Shown piece after piece: positions 1-7,205 of a DNA stretch of 13,564 nucleotides. The DNA comes from Humimonas sp964465015 (GTDB taxonomy: Bacteria; Gemmatimonadota; Gemmatimonadetes; Palauibacterales; Palauibacteraceae). The stretch is from contig CAYXHP010000012.1 in the NCBI GenBank assembly GCA_964465015.1, positions 1-13,564 of the forward strand, in the 5' to 3' direction. The notes below the pieces were generated by a model. It searched no databases and was not told the DNA's origin. It saw only the letters and a program-made list of their open reading frames with translations. The stretch's first letter is position 1. Each line of letters starts with the position of its first letter. The position numbers were made by a program, and so were the translations under genes.

Positions 1-293
1 GCCTTCTTCGCCACCGGCATGCAGGACATGATCCTCACCAAGCTGGCCGGCATGGGCGACCTCAAGGTCATCTCGCGCACGTCCACGGAGCGCTACGGTC
101 ACCAGCCGCAGGATCTGAAGGGCGTGGGGAGGGAGCTGGGCGTGGCCACGGTGCTGGAAGGCAGCGTGCAGCGCTCGGGCCAGCAGGTGCTGATCAACGT
201 GCAGCTCATCGACACCCGCACGGACCAACACCTGTGGGCCAACTACTACACGCGCACGCTCGACAACGTGTTCGGGGTGGAGGGCGAGGTGGC
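1..293 (+). repeat. Left copy of a paralogous direct repeat (TolB/FlgO coding segment)
   Basis: This segment aligns without gaps to 13272-13564 in the same orientation. The two copies share a 29-base exact match (22-50 against 13293-13321), and the encoded proteins are identical at roughly 72 of 97 positions by eye. Third-position differences are scattered throughout, which fits old gene duplication under protein-level selection and not a recent mobile repeat. Confidence 0.75.
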
Positions 294-1647
294 GGGCAAT
301 GTGGCCGATGCGCTCCAGGCCCGGCTCACACCCTCGGAGCGGGCGCGCGTCACCGCTCCGCCCACCACGAACGCGGCCGCCTACGAGCTCTACCTGAGGG
401 CCGACGCTCACTTCCGCCGCGTCCAGGACAACAACAACCTGGTGGCGCAGGAGATACCGCCGGCCATTCAGCTGTACGAGCAGGCACTGGCGCGCGACTC
501 GACCTTCGCGCTCGCGTGGGCGGGGCTCGCCCAGGCGCACATGTCGATGTACTTCTTCGCTCCCGACCGAACGGCGTCCCGGCTGGCCGCGGCGAAGGCG
601 GCCGCCGACCGGTCCCTGGCGCTGAAGCCGGACCTGGGCGAGGGCCACCTGGCGCTGGCGCTGTACCAATACTGGGGCCACCGGAACTACGACTCCGCTT
701 TGGCCCAGCTCGAGCTCGCGCGGGAGTCCCTGCCCAACAGCGCCGACATCGAGGTGGACCTGGCCGCCATTCTGCGGCGCCAGGGCGCGATGGAGAAGGC
801 CGTGGCCGCCTTTACGCGCGCCACCCTGCTCGACCCGCGGAACCTCAACTCGCTCGGGCAGCTCGCGCTCACCTACCAGTTGCTGCGCCGTTACGATGCC
901 GTCGATTCGACGGAGGCGCGGGCCCTGGCGATCGGCTACGACACGGTCGACTACCGGATCGACCGCGGCATCAACGAAGTGCTCCGGTCGGGCAATCTGG
1001 GTCCGCTACGCGCCGCCCTCTCCGTCCTCGAGCCGGGCAGCCCACGGTACGCGTCGAACGTGGTGGCGCTCTTCTACACGGCATTCTTCGGCAGTGACTT
1101 CGCCGCAGCCGTACGAGTAGCTCGGTCCGACACGTCGACCGAGTGGGCCTCGACGAGCAACGTGGCGCTTCCGCGGCTCCTGTTCATCGCCATGGCCCAG
1201 GAGGGCGCCGGAGATTCGGCCGCCGCCCGGCAGAGCTACGTGGCCGCGCGCTCCCTGGTGCGCCAGGACCTCGAGCGGCGACCCGATGACCCCGACCTCC
1301 ACCTGGCCCTCGGCCTGGCCGACGCCGGCCTGGGCCGAAACGACGAAGCGCTGAGCGAGGGCCGGCACGCGGTCGAGCTCATGCCGGTGAGCCGGGACGC
1401 GATCACGGGCCCCGAGTTCCTGTACTGGAATGCGTGGATCGAGGCCCGGGTGGGTGAGAAGGCGAAGGCGATCGACCAGCTCCGGCGGGCCCTCCAGCTC
1501 CCCACCGGTTCGCTCACGTCCCCCGCGCTTCTCCGCATCGACCCCACCTGGGACGTGCTCCGGAAGGAGCCGGGCTTCCAGGCGCTGCTACGCTCCCGGG
1601 AGCCCGTCTCGTCCCCTCCCGCGCACGTGAGCACCGCGAGCCCCTGA
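1..1647 (+). CDS. TolB/FlgO-like protein with TPR repeats, 5'-truncated by the window edge
   Basis: The frame is open from base 1, so the start lies to the left; 548 residues are visible. The first ~97 residues are the C-terminal part of a TolB-like/FlgO domain (motifs QDMILTKLAG, KVISRTSTERYG, RELGVA, VLEGSVQR, VQLIDTRTDQHLW, VFGVEGEVA). The rest is alpha-helical TPR-like sequence, for example around residues 160-180 and 240-290 and again near 440-500, ending in the LLRIDPTWDVLRKEPGFQALL signature common at the C-terminus of these proteins. Such proteins usually carry N-terminal membrane segments, as the paralogue at 12768 does, and the TPR part probably binds partner proteins; the exact role is unknown. 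They are often annotated as adenylate cyclases, but no cyclase domain is visible. The SGNH gene follows 58 bases downstream on the same strand. Family is confident, function is not. Confidence 0.9.
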   Translation, partial: AFFATGMQDMILTKLAGMGDLKVISRTSTERYGHQPQDLKGVGRELGVATVLEGSVQRSGQQVLINVQLIDTRTDQHLWANYYTRTLDNVFGVEGEVAGNVADALQARLTPSERARVTAPPTTNAAAYELYLRADAHFRRVQDNNNLVAQEIPPAIQLYEQALARDSTFALAWAGLAQAHMSMYFFAPDRTASRLAAAKAAADRSLALKPDLGEGHLALALYQYWGHRNYDSALAQLELARESLPNSADIEVDLAAILRRQGAMEKAVAAFTRATLLDPRNLNSLGQLALTYQLLRRYDAVDSTEARALAIGYDTVDYRIDRGINEVLRSGNLGPLRAALSVLEPGSPRYASNVVALFYTAFFGSDFAAAVRVARSDTSTEWASTSNVALPRLLFIAMAQEGAGDSAAARQSYVAARSLVRQDLERRPDDPDLHLALGLADAGLGRNDEALSEGRHAVELMPVSRDAITGPEFLYWNAWIEARVGEKAKAIDQLRRALQLPTGSLTSPALLRIDPTWDVLRKEPGFQALLRSREPVSSPPAHVSTASP

Positions 1648-1705
1648 GGTCGGCAGCGGGACCGACCCGGTCCGGGGTTCCGGTTCCCCAGCCGCCGGCG
1701 GGTGC

Positions 1706-2602
1706 ATGACCCGGCCCGCGACGCTCCGCGCGCTCCGGGAGCAACCCGCCGACGGCGAGGAGCCGGAGCGTGGAGTCCGCGAGCCGCTCGGCCTTCGAAC
1801 CTACGTCTCACTGGGCGACAGCATCTCGATCGACCTGTACCCGGGCCTGGACGTGGCGGAGCGGGAGGGACTCTCCCTTCCCCCGGCCGGGCTCGGCGCT
1901 GCCTCCCTGCTCCACCGGAACGACGACGGTCGCTGGCCGCTCTTCGGCGGCCGCGATCTCCGCACGCGCTGCCCCGGCATCCGCCATCTGAACCTGACCG
2001 AAGACGGTGCCACGACCGGAAGCGTGCTCCAGTGGCAGCTCCCCCGCATCCCCGCCGACCTCCAGCCGCCGGTCCTCGTCACCCTCACGGCCGGCGGAAA
2101 CGACCTGGTCGCGCTGCTGGACCAGGACTTCCTCGGAGACGTGTCGAACCTCGAGGGACAGACCGGGGACCAAAGTGCAGGCGGCGGAGATCTGGCCGGC
2201 GCGGGCGCGAGCCTTCCCGCCGCCGACGACGCGGCCGGCATCCTGGCCGAGGAGACGGCGGCCAGGCTGGCGCTCATCGTTCGCTCGCTTCGGGAGCGCC
2301 TCCCGGAGGCGGTCCTCCTGGTGGGAACGGTGTACGACCCGAGCGACGGGACGGGGGACCTGGGGGACGGCGTCGTTCTCCGCCGGGAGCTCGAAGCGCT
2401 CGAGGCCTTCAACCGGCGCGCGGGGGAGATCGCCCGCGCGGCCGGGGCGCGCCTCGTCCCCATCCACGACCGCTTCCTGGGCCACGGCCTCACCGTCCCC
2501 GACGAGGACGAGCGCTGGTACTGGCGCCACAGCTTCATCGAGCCCTCGGCCCGCGGCGCGAGCGAGGTGCGGCGGCTGTGGCTGGAGGCGCTGGGGATCT
2601 GA
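1706..2602 (+). CDS. SGNH/GDSL-family hydrolase-like protein with atypical block V
   Basis: This 298-residue protein belongs to the SGNH (GDSL) esterase/lipase/acylhydrolase fold. Block I is SLGDSIS with candidate nucleophile Ser39, block II is the EDGATT region with Gly101, and block III is TAGGND with Asn132. The block V region reads HSFIEPSARGASEV (275-288): where typical members have Asp-x-x-His-Pro, this one has Ile-Glu-Pro, with the only nearby His at 275. Either His275 or another residue completes the triad, or activity is altered. A Gly/Ala-rich insert lies around 150-178. No signal peptide or membrane segment is visible, so it is probably cytoplasmic. The start is the first ATG in frame; no strong ribosome site precedes it. 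It is 58 bases behind the TPR gene and may be co-transcribed with it. It is convergent with the lipoprotein gene. Substrate cannot be predicted. Confidence 0.85.
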   Translation: MTRPATLRALREQPADGEEPERGVREPLGLRTYVSLGDSISIDLYPGLDVAEREGLSLPPAGLGAASLLHRNDDGRWPLFGGRDLRTRCPGIRHLNLTEDGATTGSVLQWQLPRIPADLQPPVLVTLTAGGNDLVALLDQDFLGDVSNLEGQTGDQSAGGGDLAGAGASLPAADDAAGILAEETAARLALIVRSLRERLPEAVLLVGTVYDPSDGTGDLGDGVVLRRELEALEAFNRRAGEIARAAGARLVPIHDRFLGHGLTVPDEDERWYWRHSFIEPSARGASEVRRLWLEALGI

Positions 2603-2683
2603 GGAGCGGCATTCGCGCAGCGATCGACGCCACGATCCGCTCGATCCCGTGGCCTTCGAAGCGGCCGCGCACACGCCCGCCCG

Positions 2684-2697
2684 CGATCGGCCGATCG
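2684..2697. other. 14-base palindrome between convergent genes
   Basis: The sequence CGATCGGCCGATCG is a perfect palindrome inside the 143-base gap between the convergent SGNH and lipoprotein genes. As RNA it would form a 5-bp stem with a GGCC loop from either strand. There is no T-run on either side, so terminator function is only a guess. Nothing else recognisable lies in 2603-2745. Confidence 0.3.
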
Positions 2698-2745
2698 GCC
2701 GGTCCGCTGCCCGCCGGCCTCCCGTGTGCCCCCTGGACCTCCCCC

Positions 2746-4668
2746 TCAGGATCCTTCCAGCGGGCGCTCCTCGAGGAGCTTCACCTGGTCCAGGCGCGTG
2801 CACGCGATCCAGCGGCCGTCCGGGGAGACCTGGGGATGGAGGTGGTTCGAGCGGCCTCCGGTGAGCTGCCGCGGGGCGCCGCCGGAGGCCGGCACGGCGA
2901 ACAGCTGCATCCGGTCTCCGGCGAGCGCGCCGTAGACCAGCTCCCTCCCGTCCGGCGTCCAGTCCACCCCGCCGTAGGTCGAGCTCGGGAAGTCGACCAC
3001 CTTCCGCCAGCCGCCGCCCGGACCGAGGTCCCGGACCCACAGGGCGTGCCCGCCCCTCTCCATCGCGATGTCGAAGGCGAGCTCGTCCCCATCCGGCGCC
3101 CAGGCGCCCGACTCGGCGCTCTGCGCTCCCGGGGGCAGGTCCAGCCGCCGGGCGGACGCGAGCTTCCCGGCCGCGGTGTCCACCGTCGCGATCCAGGGCC
3201 ACGCGCGACCCGGCTCCCCGCCCTTCTCCCACGAGGTGAACACGATGCGCCGGCCGTCGGGAGACCAGTCGACGAAGCCCACCTCCCACCCGAAGTCGGT
3301 GAGCCGGATCTCCTTCGACATCGGGGCGTCCGGGCGGCGCAGGAAGACGTCGTCGGCGATCCCGGGACCGGCGTAATGCCACACGGGCGCCTGCGGCCGG
3401 TGCGAATGATAGGCGATCCAGGCTCCATCGGGGGACCACGCCGTGGTGAAGTCCTCGTGGTAACCCTGCACCCGCGGCCGCGGCGCCCCCATCGGACGAG
3501 CCCCCGAGTCCACCTCCACGCCCCACACGTCCATGCTGAACGGGCCGTCCGCCAGGCTCTCGGCCCCCTTCGTGTAGTCGATCTCCCGCCCATCAGGGCG
3601 CCAGTAGGGGATCATGCCGCGGCTCACGACGAGGCGTCCCTCGTGCCCGGGCGACGTATCGGCCGCGGCCGGCCACCGGAACACCACGATCGACTTGTGG
3701 AAGTCGTTCCGGGTCCAGTACAGCTTTCCGGCCGCGACCTGGGGGGCGAAGTCGTCACCCGGGTCCGAGGTGAGCCGCCGAAGCGAGCCGTCCGCCACCG
3801 AGATCTCGTACAGGTCCAGGTTGCGTCCCTCCTCGGGCCGGTGACGCACCTCGAGGTTCGGCGCCGAGTCGGAGGCGAGCGCCACATAGAGGCGGCGCCC
3901 CCGGGGCCCCACCGCGAGGATCTCGAACTCGGGCGTGCCGTCCAGCGGGCCCGCGATGGTGTCGATGGAGAGGGGCGCCGATGACCCGGAGCCCCCGGCG
4001 GACGCGCGCGCTCTGGCCGGGCTCCCATCCCCGAACGCCGGGGCGCGGACCCGCACGGCCACCGCCCCGCCCTTCTCCGTCCCGAGCATGGCAAAGAGAG
4101 CGCCGTCGGCGGGCGAGCGGACGGCGGCCCACACCGGCCCACCGACCGCGAGTTGAACATCGCCGGTCCCCTCCGTCACGTGGAGGGTCGAGTCCGAGGG
4201 CCGGAACCAGATCACCCTGCCCGAGTCCGTCCCGGCGACCGGGCGCGCGTCCCACGGCACGGCCGTCCTGCGGGGACCGCTCGCGCCCGTCGCGAACCAG
4301 GCGCTGTCCACGCCCACGCGGCCGCGCCGGACCAGGCGGCCCCCGCCCGCGAACAGCGCCTCGTCCACCTCGTCGAGTCCCGCCCCGAGGTCCTTCGCCA
4401 GGCTCGCCCCGGACCGGAGGTCCACCAGCTCGGTGCCCCGGCCGCTCCGCCAGTCGTGCGTGACCGCTCGCTCGCCCGAGGCGGCCACGTGGTAGTGCCG
4501 GTAAGTGTCCCGGTACCAGCTCGACAGCGTGTCGCGAAGGACCACCACGTCGCCCGCCTTCGCGCCGCCGGTCCCGGATCCGCCACCCGCGCAGGCCGCG
4601 AGGCCGACGGCGACGAGCACCGTCCATCCGGCCGCGGCGGCCACCCGCGTCGGTCGGGGCGAACCCAT
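2746..4668 (-). CDS. PD40/WD40-like beta-propeller lipoprotein
   Basis: A 640-residue exported lipoprotein. Residues 1-26 form a lipoprotein signal peptide: short basic start, hydrophobic stretch, lipobox LAAC with Cys26 as the lipidated residue, then a Gly/Ser-rich linker. The C-terminal half carries repeated PD40 motifs typical of TolB-like propellers: YWRPDGREIDY (355-365), WSPDGAWIAY (411-420), WSPDGRRIVF (468-477), WAPDGDELAF (523-532), WTPDGRELVY (570-579) and VSPDGRWIAC (614-623). Residues 80-340 are beta-rich with weaker repeats and may form further blades. No peptidase domain follows the propeller, so it is probably a binding or scaffold protein, not a DPP-IV-type enzyme. The start at 4668 has a good Shine-Dalgarno site and places the signal peptide correctly; an ATG at 4740 overlapping the peptidase stop is possible but would add 24 Arg-rich residues before it. 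It lies 68 bases behind the peptidase gene, probably in one operon. Confidence 0.85.
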   Translation of the reverse strand: MGSPRPTRVAAAAGWTVLVAVGLAACAGGGSGTGGAKAGDVVVLRDTLSSWYRDTYRHYHVAASGERAVTHDWRSGRGTELVDLRSGASLAKDLGAGLDEVDEALFAGGGRLVRRGRVGVDSAWFATGASGPRRTAVPWDARPVAGTDSGRVIWFRPSDSTLHVTEGTGDVQLAVGGPVWAAVRSPADGALFAMLGTEKGGAVAVRVRAPAFGDGSPARARASAGGSGSSAPLSIDTIAGPLDGTPEFEILAVGPRGRRLYVALASDSAPNLEVRHRPEEGRNLDLYEISVADGSLRRLTSDPGDDFAPQVAAGKLYWTRNDFHKSIVVFRWPAAADTSPGHEGRLVVSRGMIPYWRPDGREIDYTKGAESLADGPFSMDVWGVEVDSGARPMGAPRPRVQGYHEDFTTAWSPDGAWIAYHSHRPQAPVWHYAGPGIADDVFLRRPDAPMSKEIRLTDFGWEVGFVDWSPDGRRIVFTSWEKGGEPGRAWPWIATVDTAAGKLASARRLDLPPGAQSAESGAWAPDGDELAFDIAMERGGHALWVRDLGPGGGWRKVVDFPSSTYGGVDWTPDGRELVYGALAGDRMQLFAVPASGGAPRQLTGGRSNHLHPQVSPDGRWIACTRLDQVKLLEERPLEGS

Positions 4669-4673
4669 CGCCG

Positions 4674-4679
4674 ACCTCC
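4674..4679 (-). promoter_or_regulatory. Ribosome binding site for the PD40 lipoprotein
   Basis: On the minus strand GGAGGT lies 5 bases before the ATG at 4668. It decides the start in favour of 4668 over the upstream ATG at 4740. Confidence 0.7.
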
Positions 4680-4736
4680 GCCGTCGGCCGAAGCCCTCGG
4701 TAGGGCCGCAGCGCGCGCGCTCCGTACCCATGTGTC

Positions 4737-7040
4737 TCATCGCTCGCTCGTGGTGGAGGTGTCGAGCGCCGCCGTCACCCGGTCGATGGCCGCGGCGATG
4801 GAGCGGAAGGTCCGCGCGGCGAGCGGGACCTGGCGCGCCGCCTCGTCCCAGCGGCCGTCCAGCATCGCATCGCCCACGGCCGGGAGCGGCACCGTGTCCC
4901 ACAGCCTCCCCGGTGACCACAGCTCGTTCTCGTAGTAGGGCCTTCCGGGCAGCCCGCCGGGCCGGAGGAAGGCGCGGTCCACCTCCCGGATGGCGGCGTT
5001 CACCCGCCCGATCGTCCCGGCATCGAGCCGGCCGCGCTCGCCGCCGGGCCCGTCGTCCCTCCAGGCCGCCTCGAAGCGGTCGGCCGCGGCGCTGACCGCG
5101 GCGGCGGCCGAGTCCAGCGGCGCGAAGTCCAGGCTCGGCACCGGTCGACGCTCCGGCGGCACGCGCGGGCGCGACGAGTCGGCCAGGATGCGGTAGGCGC
5201 CGAGGTCCAGGAGGCTGTCGTCGCGCGCCACGCCGCGCCGCAGCCGCTCGTACAGCCTCCGAACGGCGACCACCTGGCCCGCGACCGCGTCCGCCGTGCC
5301 CCGGAAGTCCACCGGCAGCACGCCGGCATCGGCCAGGCGCAGGACCGCGAGGCCGTTGAGGCGGGCCGCGGCGGCGCCGTACCGGTACCCCGGGTCCCCG
5401 AACCGGCGGTACCAGGCGAAGTCGTCGTAGGAGGTGTGATACGCGCCGAGGCTGAAGCCGCCCCAGAACCCGAAGTTCAGCGTCCCGACGCCGGCGTGGC
5501 TCACGAAGGTGTGGTGATCGGAGCCGTAGCCGGGAGGCTGCACCCGGAGCCGGCCGTGCTCGGCGTCGTAGGGCCGGGCCTGCGGGGCCGCCGGGCTCGC
5601 GTCCGGACCGCCGTACAGGCTCGCCTCGCTGGCCACGCGCGCCCGGTCCAGGATGGATACGCCCGAGGCGGGGTCGCGCACGTCGGCCGCGATCCCGGTG
5701 GCGAAGTCGGCCCACGCCGACGCGCCCGTCAGCATGAGGTCGCCCGGTCCGATCACGTCGGTGTTGAGGTAGACGTCGGCGCTGTCGGCCAGGCGCCGCG
5801 CGTTCTCCTCCACCCACTCCGTGGAGCCGATCGTCCCCTGCTCCTCGGCCTCCCACGACGCGTACACGATGGTCCGCTTCGGCCTCCACCCTTCGCGGTA
5901 CAGGCGGCCCAGATTCCGGGCTTCCTCCAGCATCTCGGAGTGGCCGGAGTGCGGGTCCTGCGCCCCGTACACCCACCCGTCCCGGTGATTGCCGCGTACG
6001 ATGAGCTCGGAGGGCCAGGTCGACCCGCGCAGCGCCGCGATGACGTCCCGGATCGGGATCGTCTTCCACCGGTAGCGGACCACCAGGTGCACCTCCGCTC
6101 GACTCGGTCCCGTGCGGTAGGCGAGGGGCAGGGCCCCGCGCCAGGCCGGCGGGACCACCTGTCCGTCCAGGCTCGCCAGCAACGGCCGCGCGTCCGCCGC
6201 CGACAGGGGCAGCGCCGGGATCCTGGCCACCGTGTTGGCCGTGTCGTGGATGGACAGGCGCCGGGCGTCCTTCGTGGACGGGACATCCGGGGTGAGCGGA
6301 TCGCCCGGATACTTGCCGAACAGGATGCTGCCGCGCTCCACGCCATCGGCCGTGCGCCCCGGTCCCTCCGGGTAGGGCACCTCGTCCCAGTAACCCGTCT
6401 CCATCGGGTCGTTGTAGACCAGGACCGCCGCCGCCCCGCGCTCCGCGGCCAGCTCCACCTTGCCCCCGCGCCACATGCGGCCCGATCGGACGAGGACGAT
6501 CCGCCCCCGCACCGACACGCCCATGCGCGCCAGCGCCTCGTAGTCCGCCCGGAGGCCGAAGTTCGCGTACACGAGGGGCGCGGTGACGTCGCCGTCGGGG
6601 CCGAAGATGAAGTAGGCCTCCAGGTGCTCGTCCTGGCGGGCCGAGTACGGATCTCCCGGGACGGGGGGCTCACGGAGCTTCGCCACGAACGGGTGCGGCC
6701 CCAGGAGCTCGAGCCGGCGCTCGGTGGGCCTCGGGAACGGGATGTAGAAGGTGTCGACCCGGACGTCCCATCCCCAGCTACGGAGCCGCTCCGCCGTCAT
6801 GCGAGCCACCGTGGGCGCGAACGGCGATCCCGGAAACGTGGGATGCTCGGTCATCACGCGGATGTAGGTGCCGATGCTGTCGGTCGAGATCCCGGACAGG
6901 AACGAGCGCTCCATGTGCGTCTGCTCGGCCGTCGCGGGCACCTGGGCCGGGAGCGCCCCGGCGGCGAGCAGCAGGGCGCCGGCCAGCAACGGGGCGACCG
7001 GCACGGCCGGCGGGGCGGACACGCGGCGGAACGCGGTCAT
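4737..7040 (-). CDS. Secreted M28 metallopeptidase, glutamate carboxypeptidase II-like
   Basis: A 767-residue zinc peptidase of family M28B (glutamate carboxypeptidase II/transferrin-receptor type). Residues 1-32 form a signal peptide ending near LPAQ. A PA domain spans about 140-310 (KVELAAERGAAAVLVYNDP, VERGSILFGKYPGDPLTP). The catalytic domain follows, with the expected two-zinc ligands: His352 (GNHRDGW), Asp362 (QDPHSG), Glu399 and Glu400 (SWEAEEQG; Glu399 as general base), Asp428 (YLNTDV) and His535 (AYHTSYDD). The C-terminal ~200 residues match the helical dimerisation domain. The arrangement matches human GCPII, but the signal peptide replaces its membrane anchor. Expected role: removing residues from peptides outside the cytoplasmic membrane; substrate unknown. 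The start at 7040 is set by AGGAG six bases upstream and by the signal peptide; the open frame continues upstream without a comparable start. The PD40 lipoprotein follows on the same strand. Confidence 0.93.
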   Translation of the reverse strand: MTAFRRVSAPPAVPVAPLLAGALLLAAGALPAQVPATAEQTHMERSFLSGISTDSIGTYIRVMTEHPTFPGSPFAPTVARMTAERLRSWGWDVRVDTFYIPFPRPTERRLELLGPHPFVAKLREPPVPGDPYSARQDEHLEAYFIFGPDGDVTAPLVYANFGLRADYEALARMGVSVRGRIVLVRSGRMWRGGKVELAAERGAAAVLVYNDPMETGYWDEVPYPEGPGRTADGVERGSILFGKYPGDPLTPDVPSTKDARRLSIHDTANTVARIPALPLSAADARPLLASLDGQVVPPAWRGALPLAYRTGPSRAEVHLVVRYRWKTIPIRDVIAALRGSTWPSELIVRGNHRDGWVYGAQDPHSGHSEMLEEARNLGRLYREGWRPKRTIVYASWEAEEQGTIGSTEWVEENARRLADSADVYLNTDVIGPGDLMLTGASAWADFATGIAADVRDPASGVSILDRARVASEASLYGGPDASPAAPQARPYDAEHGRLRVQPPGYGSDHHTFVSHAGVGTLNFGFWGGFSLGAYHTSYDDFAWYRRFGDPGYRYGAAAARLNGLAVLRLADAGVLPVDFRGTADAVAGQVVAVRRLYERLRRGVARDDSLLDLGAYRILADSSRPRVPPERRPVPSLDFAPLDSAAAAVSAAADRFEAAWRDDGPGGERGRLDAGTIGRVNAAIREVDRAFLRPGGLPGRPYYENELWSPGRLWDTVPLPAVGDAMLDGRWDEAARQVPLAARTFRSIAAAIDRVTAALDTSTTSER

Positions 7041-7205
7041 CGGGCGCTCCTGGTGGAGACGGCCGTGGTCGAGCGAACGCGATCGACGATAGCGCGCTGG
7101 ACGGCCTCGGACCACCGGCCTTACGTTGGGGAGCAGGGGCGGCTTCTGTTGGCACAACGAGCGCCGGCGCCGTGGACCGGCCGATCGCCGCCGCCGGGGA
7201 CAGGC
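7041..7205. promoter_or_regulatory. Divergent intergenic region between peptidase and TPR gene
   Basis: This 165-base gap separates two genes read outward, so it should hold both promoters. I see no clear -35/-10 pair. A TACGTT hexamer at 7122-7127 (+) resembles one upstream of the TolB/FlgO gene at 12768, and TATCGT on the minus strand (around 7087-7092) is a weak -10 candidate. The peptidase Shine-Dalgarno site (AGGAG on the minus strand) is at 7047-7051. Promoter presence follows from gene direction; exact elements are unproven. Confidence 0.45.

Noticed and set aside
1659..1673. Small hairpin (GGACCG/CGGTCC) just after the first TPR gene
   Set aside because: The stem is only 6 bp with a 3-base loop and no T-run, and the next gene follows 58 bases on in the same direction. 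Too weak to call a terminator.
1702..3984. A 760-codon open frame on the plus strand
   Set aside because: It covers the SGNH gene in another frame and the lipoprotein gene antisense. Its translation is Arg/Pro/Gly-rich without any domain, while the genes it overlaps have clear motifs. This is a GC-content artefact.
4669..6474. Upstream extension of the lipoprotein frame through the peptidase gene
   Set aside because: The frame stays open by base composition only. The signal peptide, lipobox and Shine-Dalgarno place the start at 4668, and the overlapped stretch encodes the peptidase in its own frame.
5436..7205. Upstream extension of the central TPR gene antisense to the peptidase
   Set aside because: The translation is low-complexity and unlike any domain. 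The family N-terminal motif and membrane segments begin right after the ATG at 7206.
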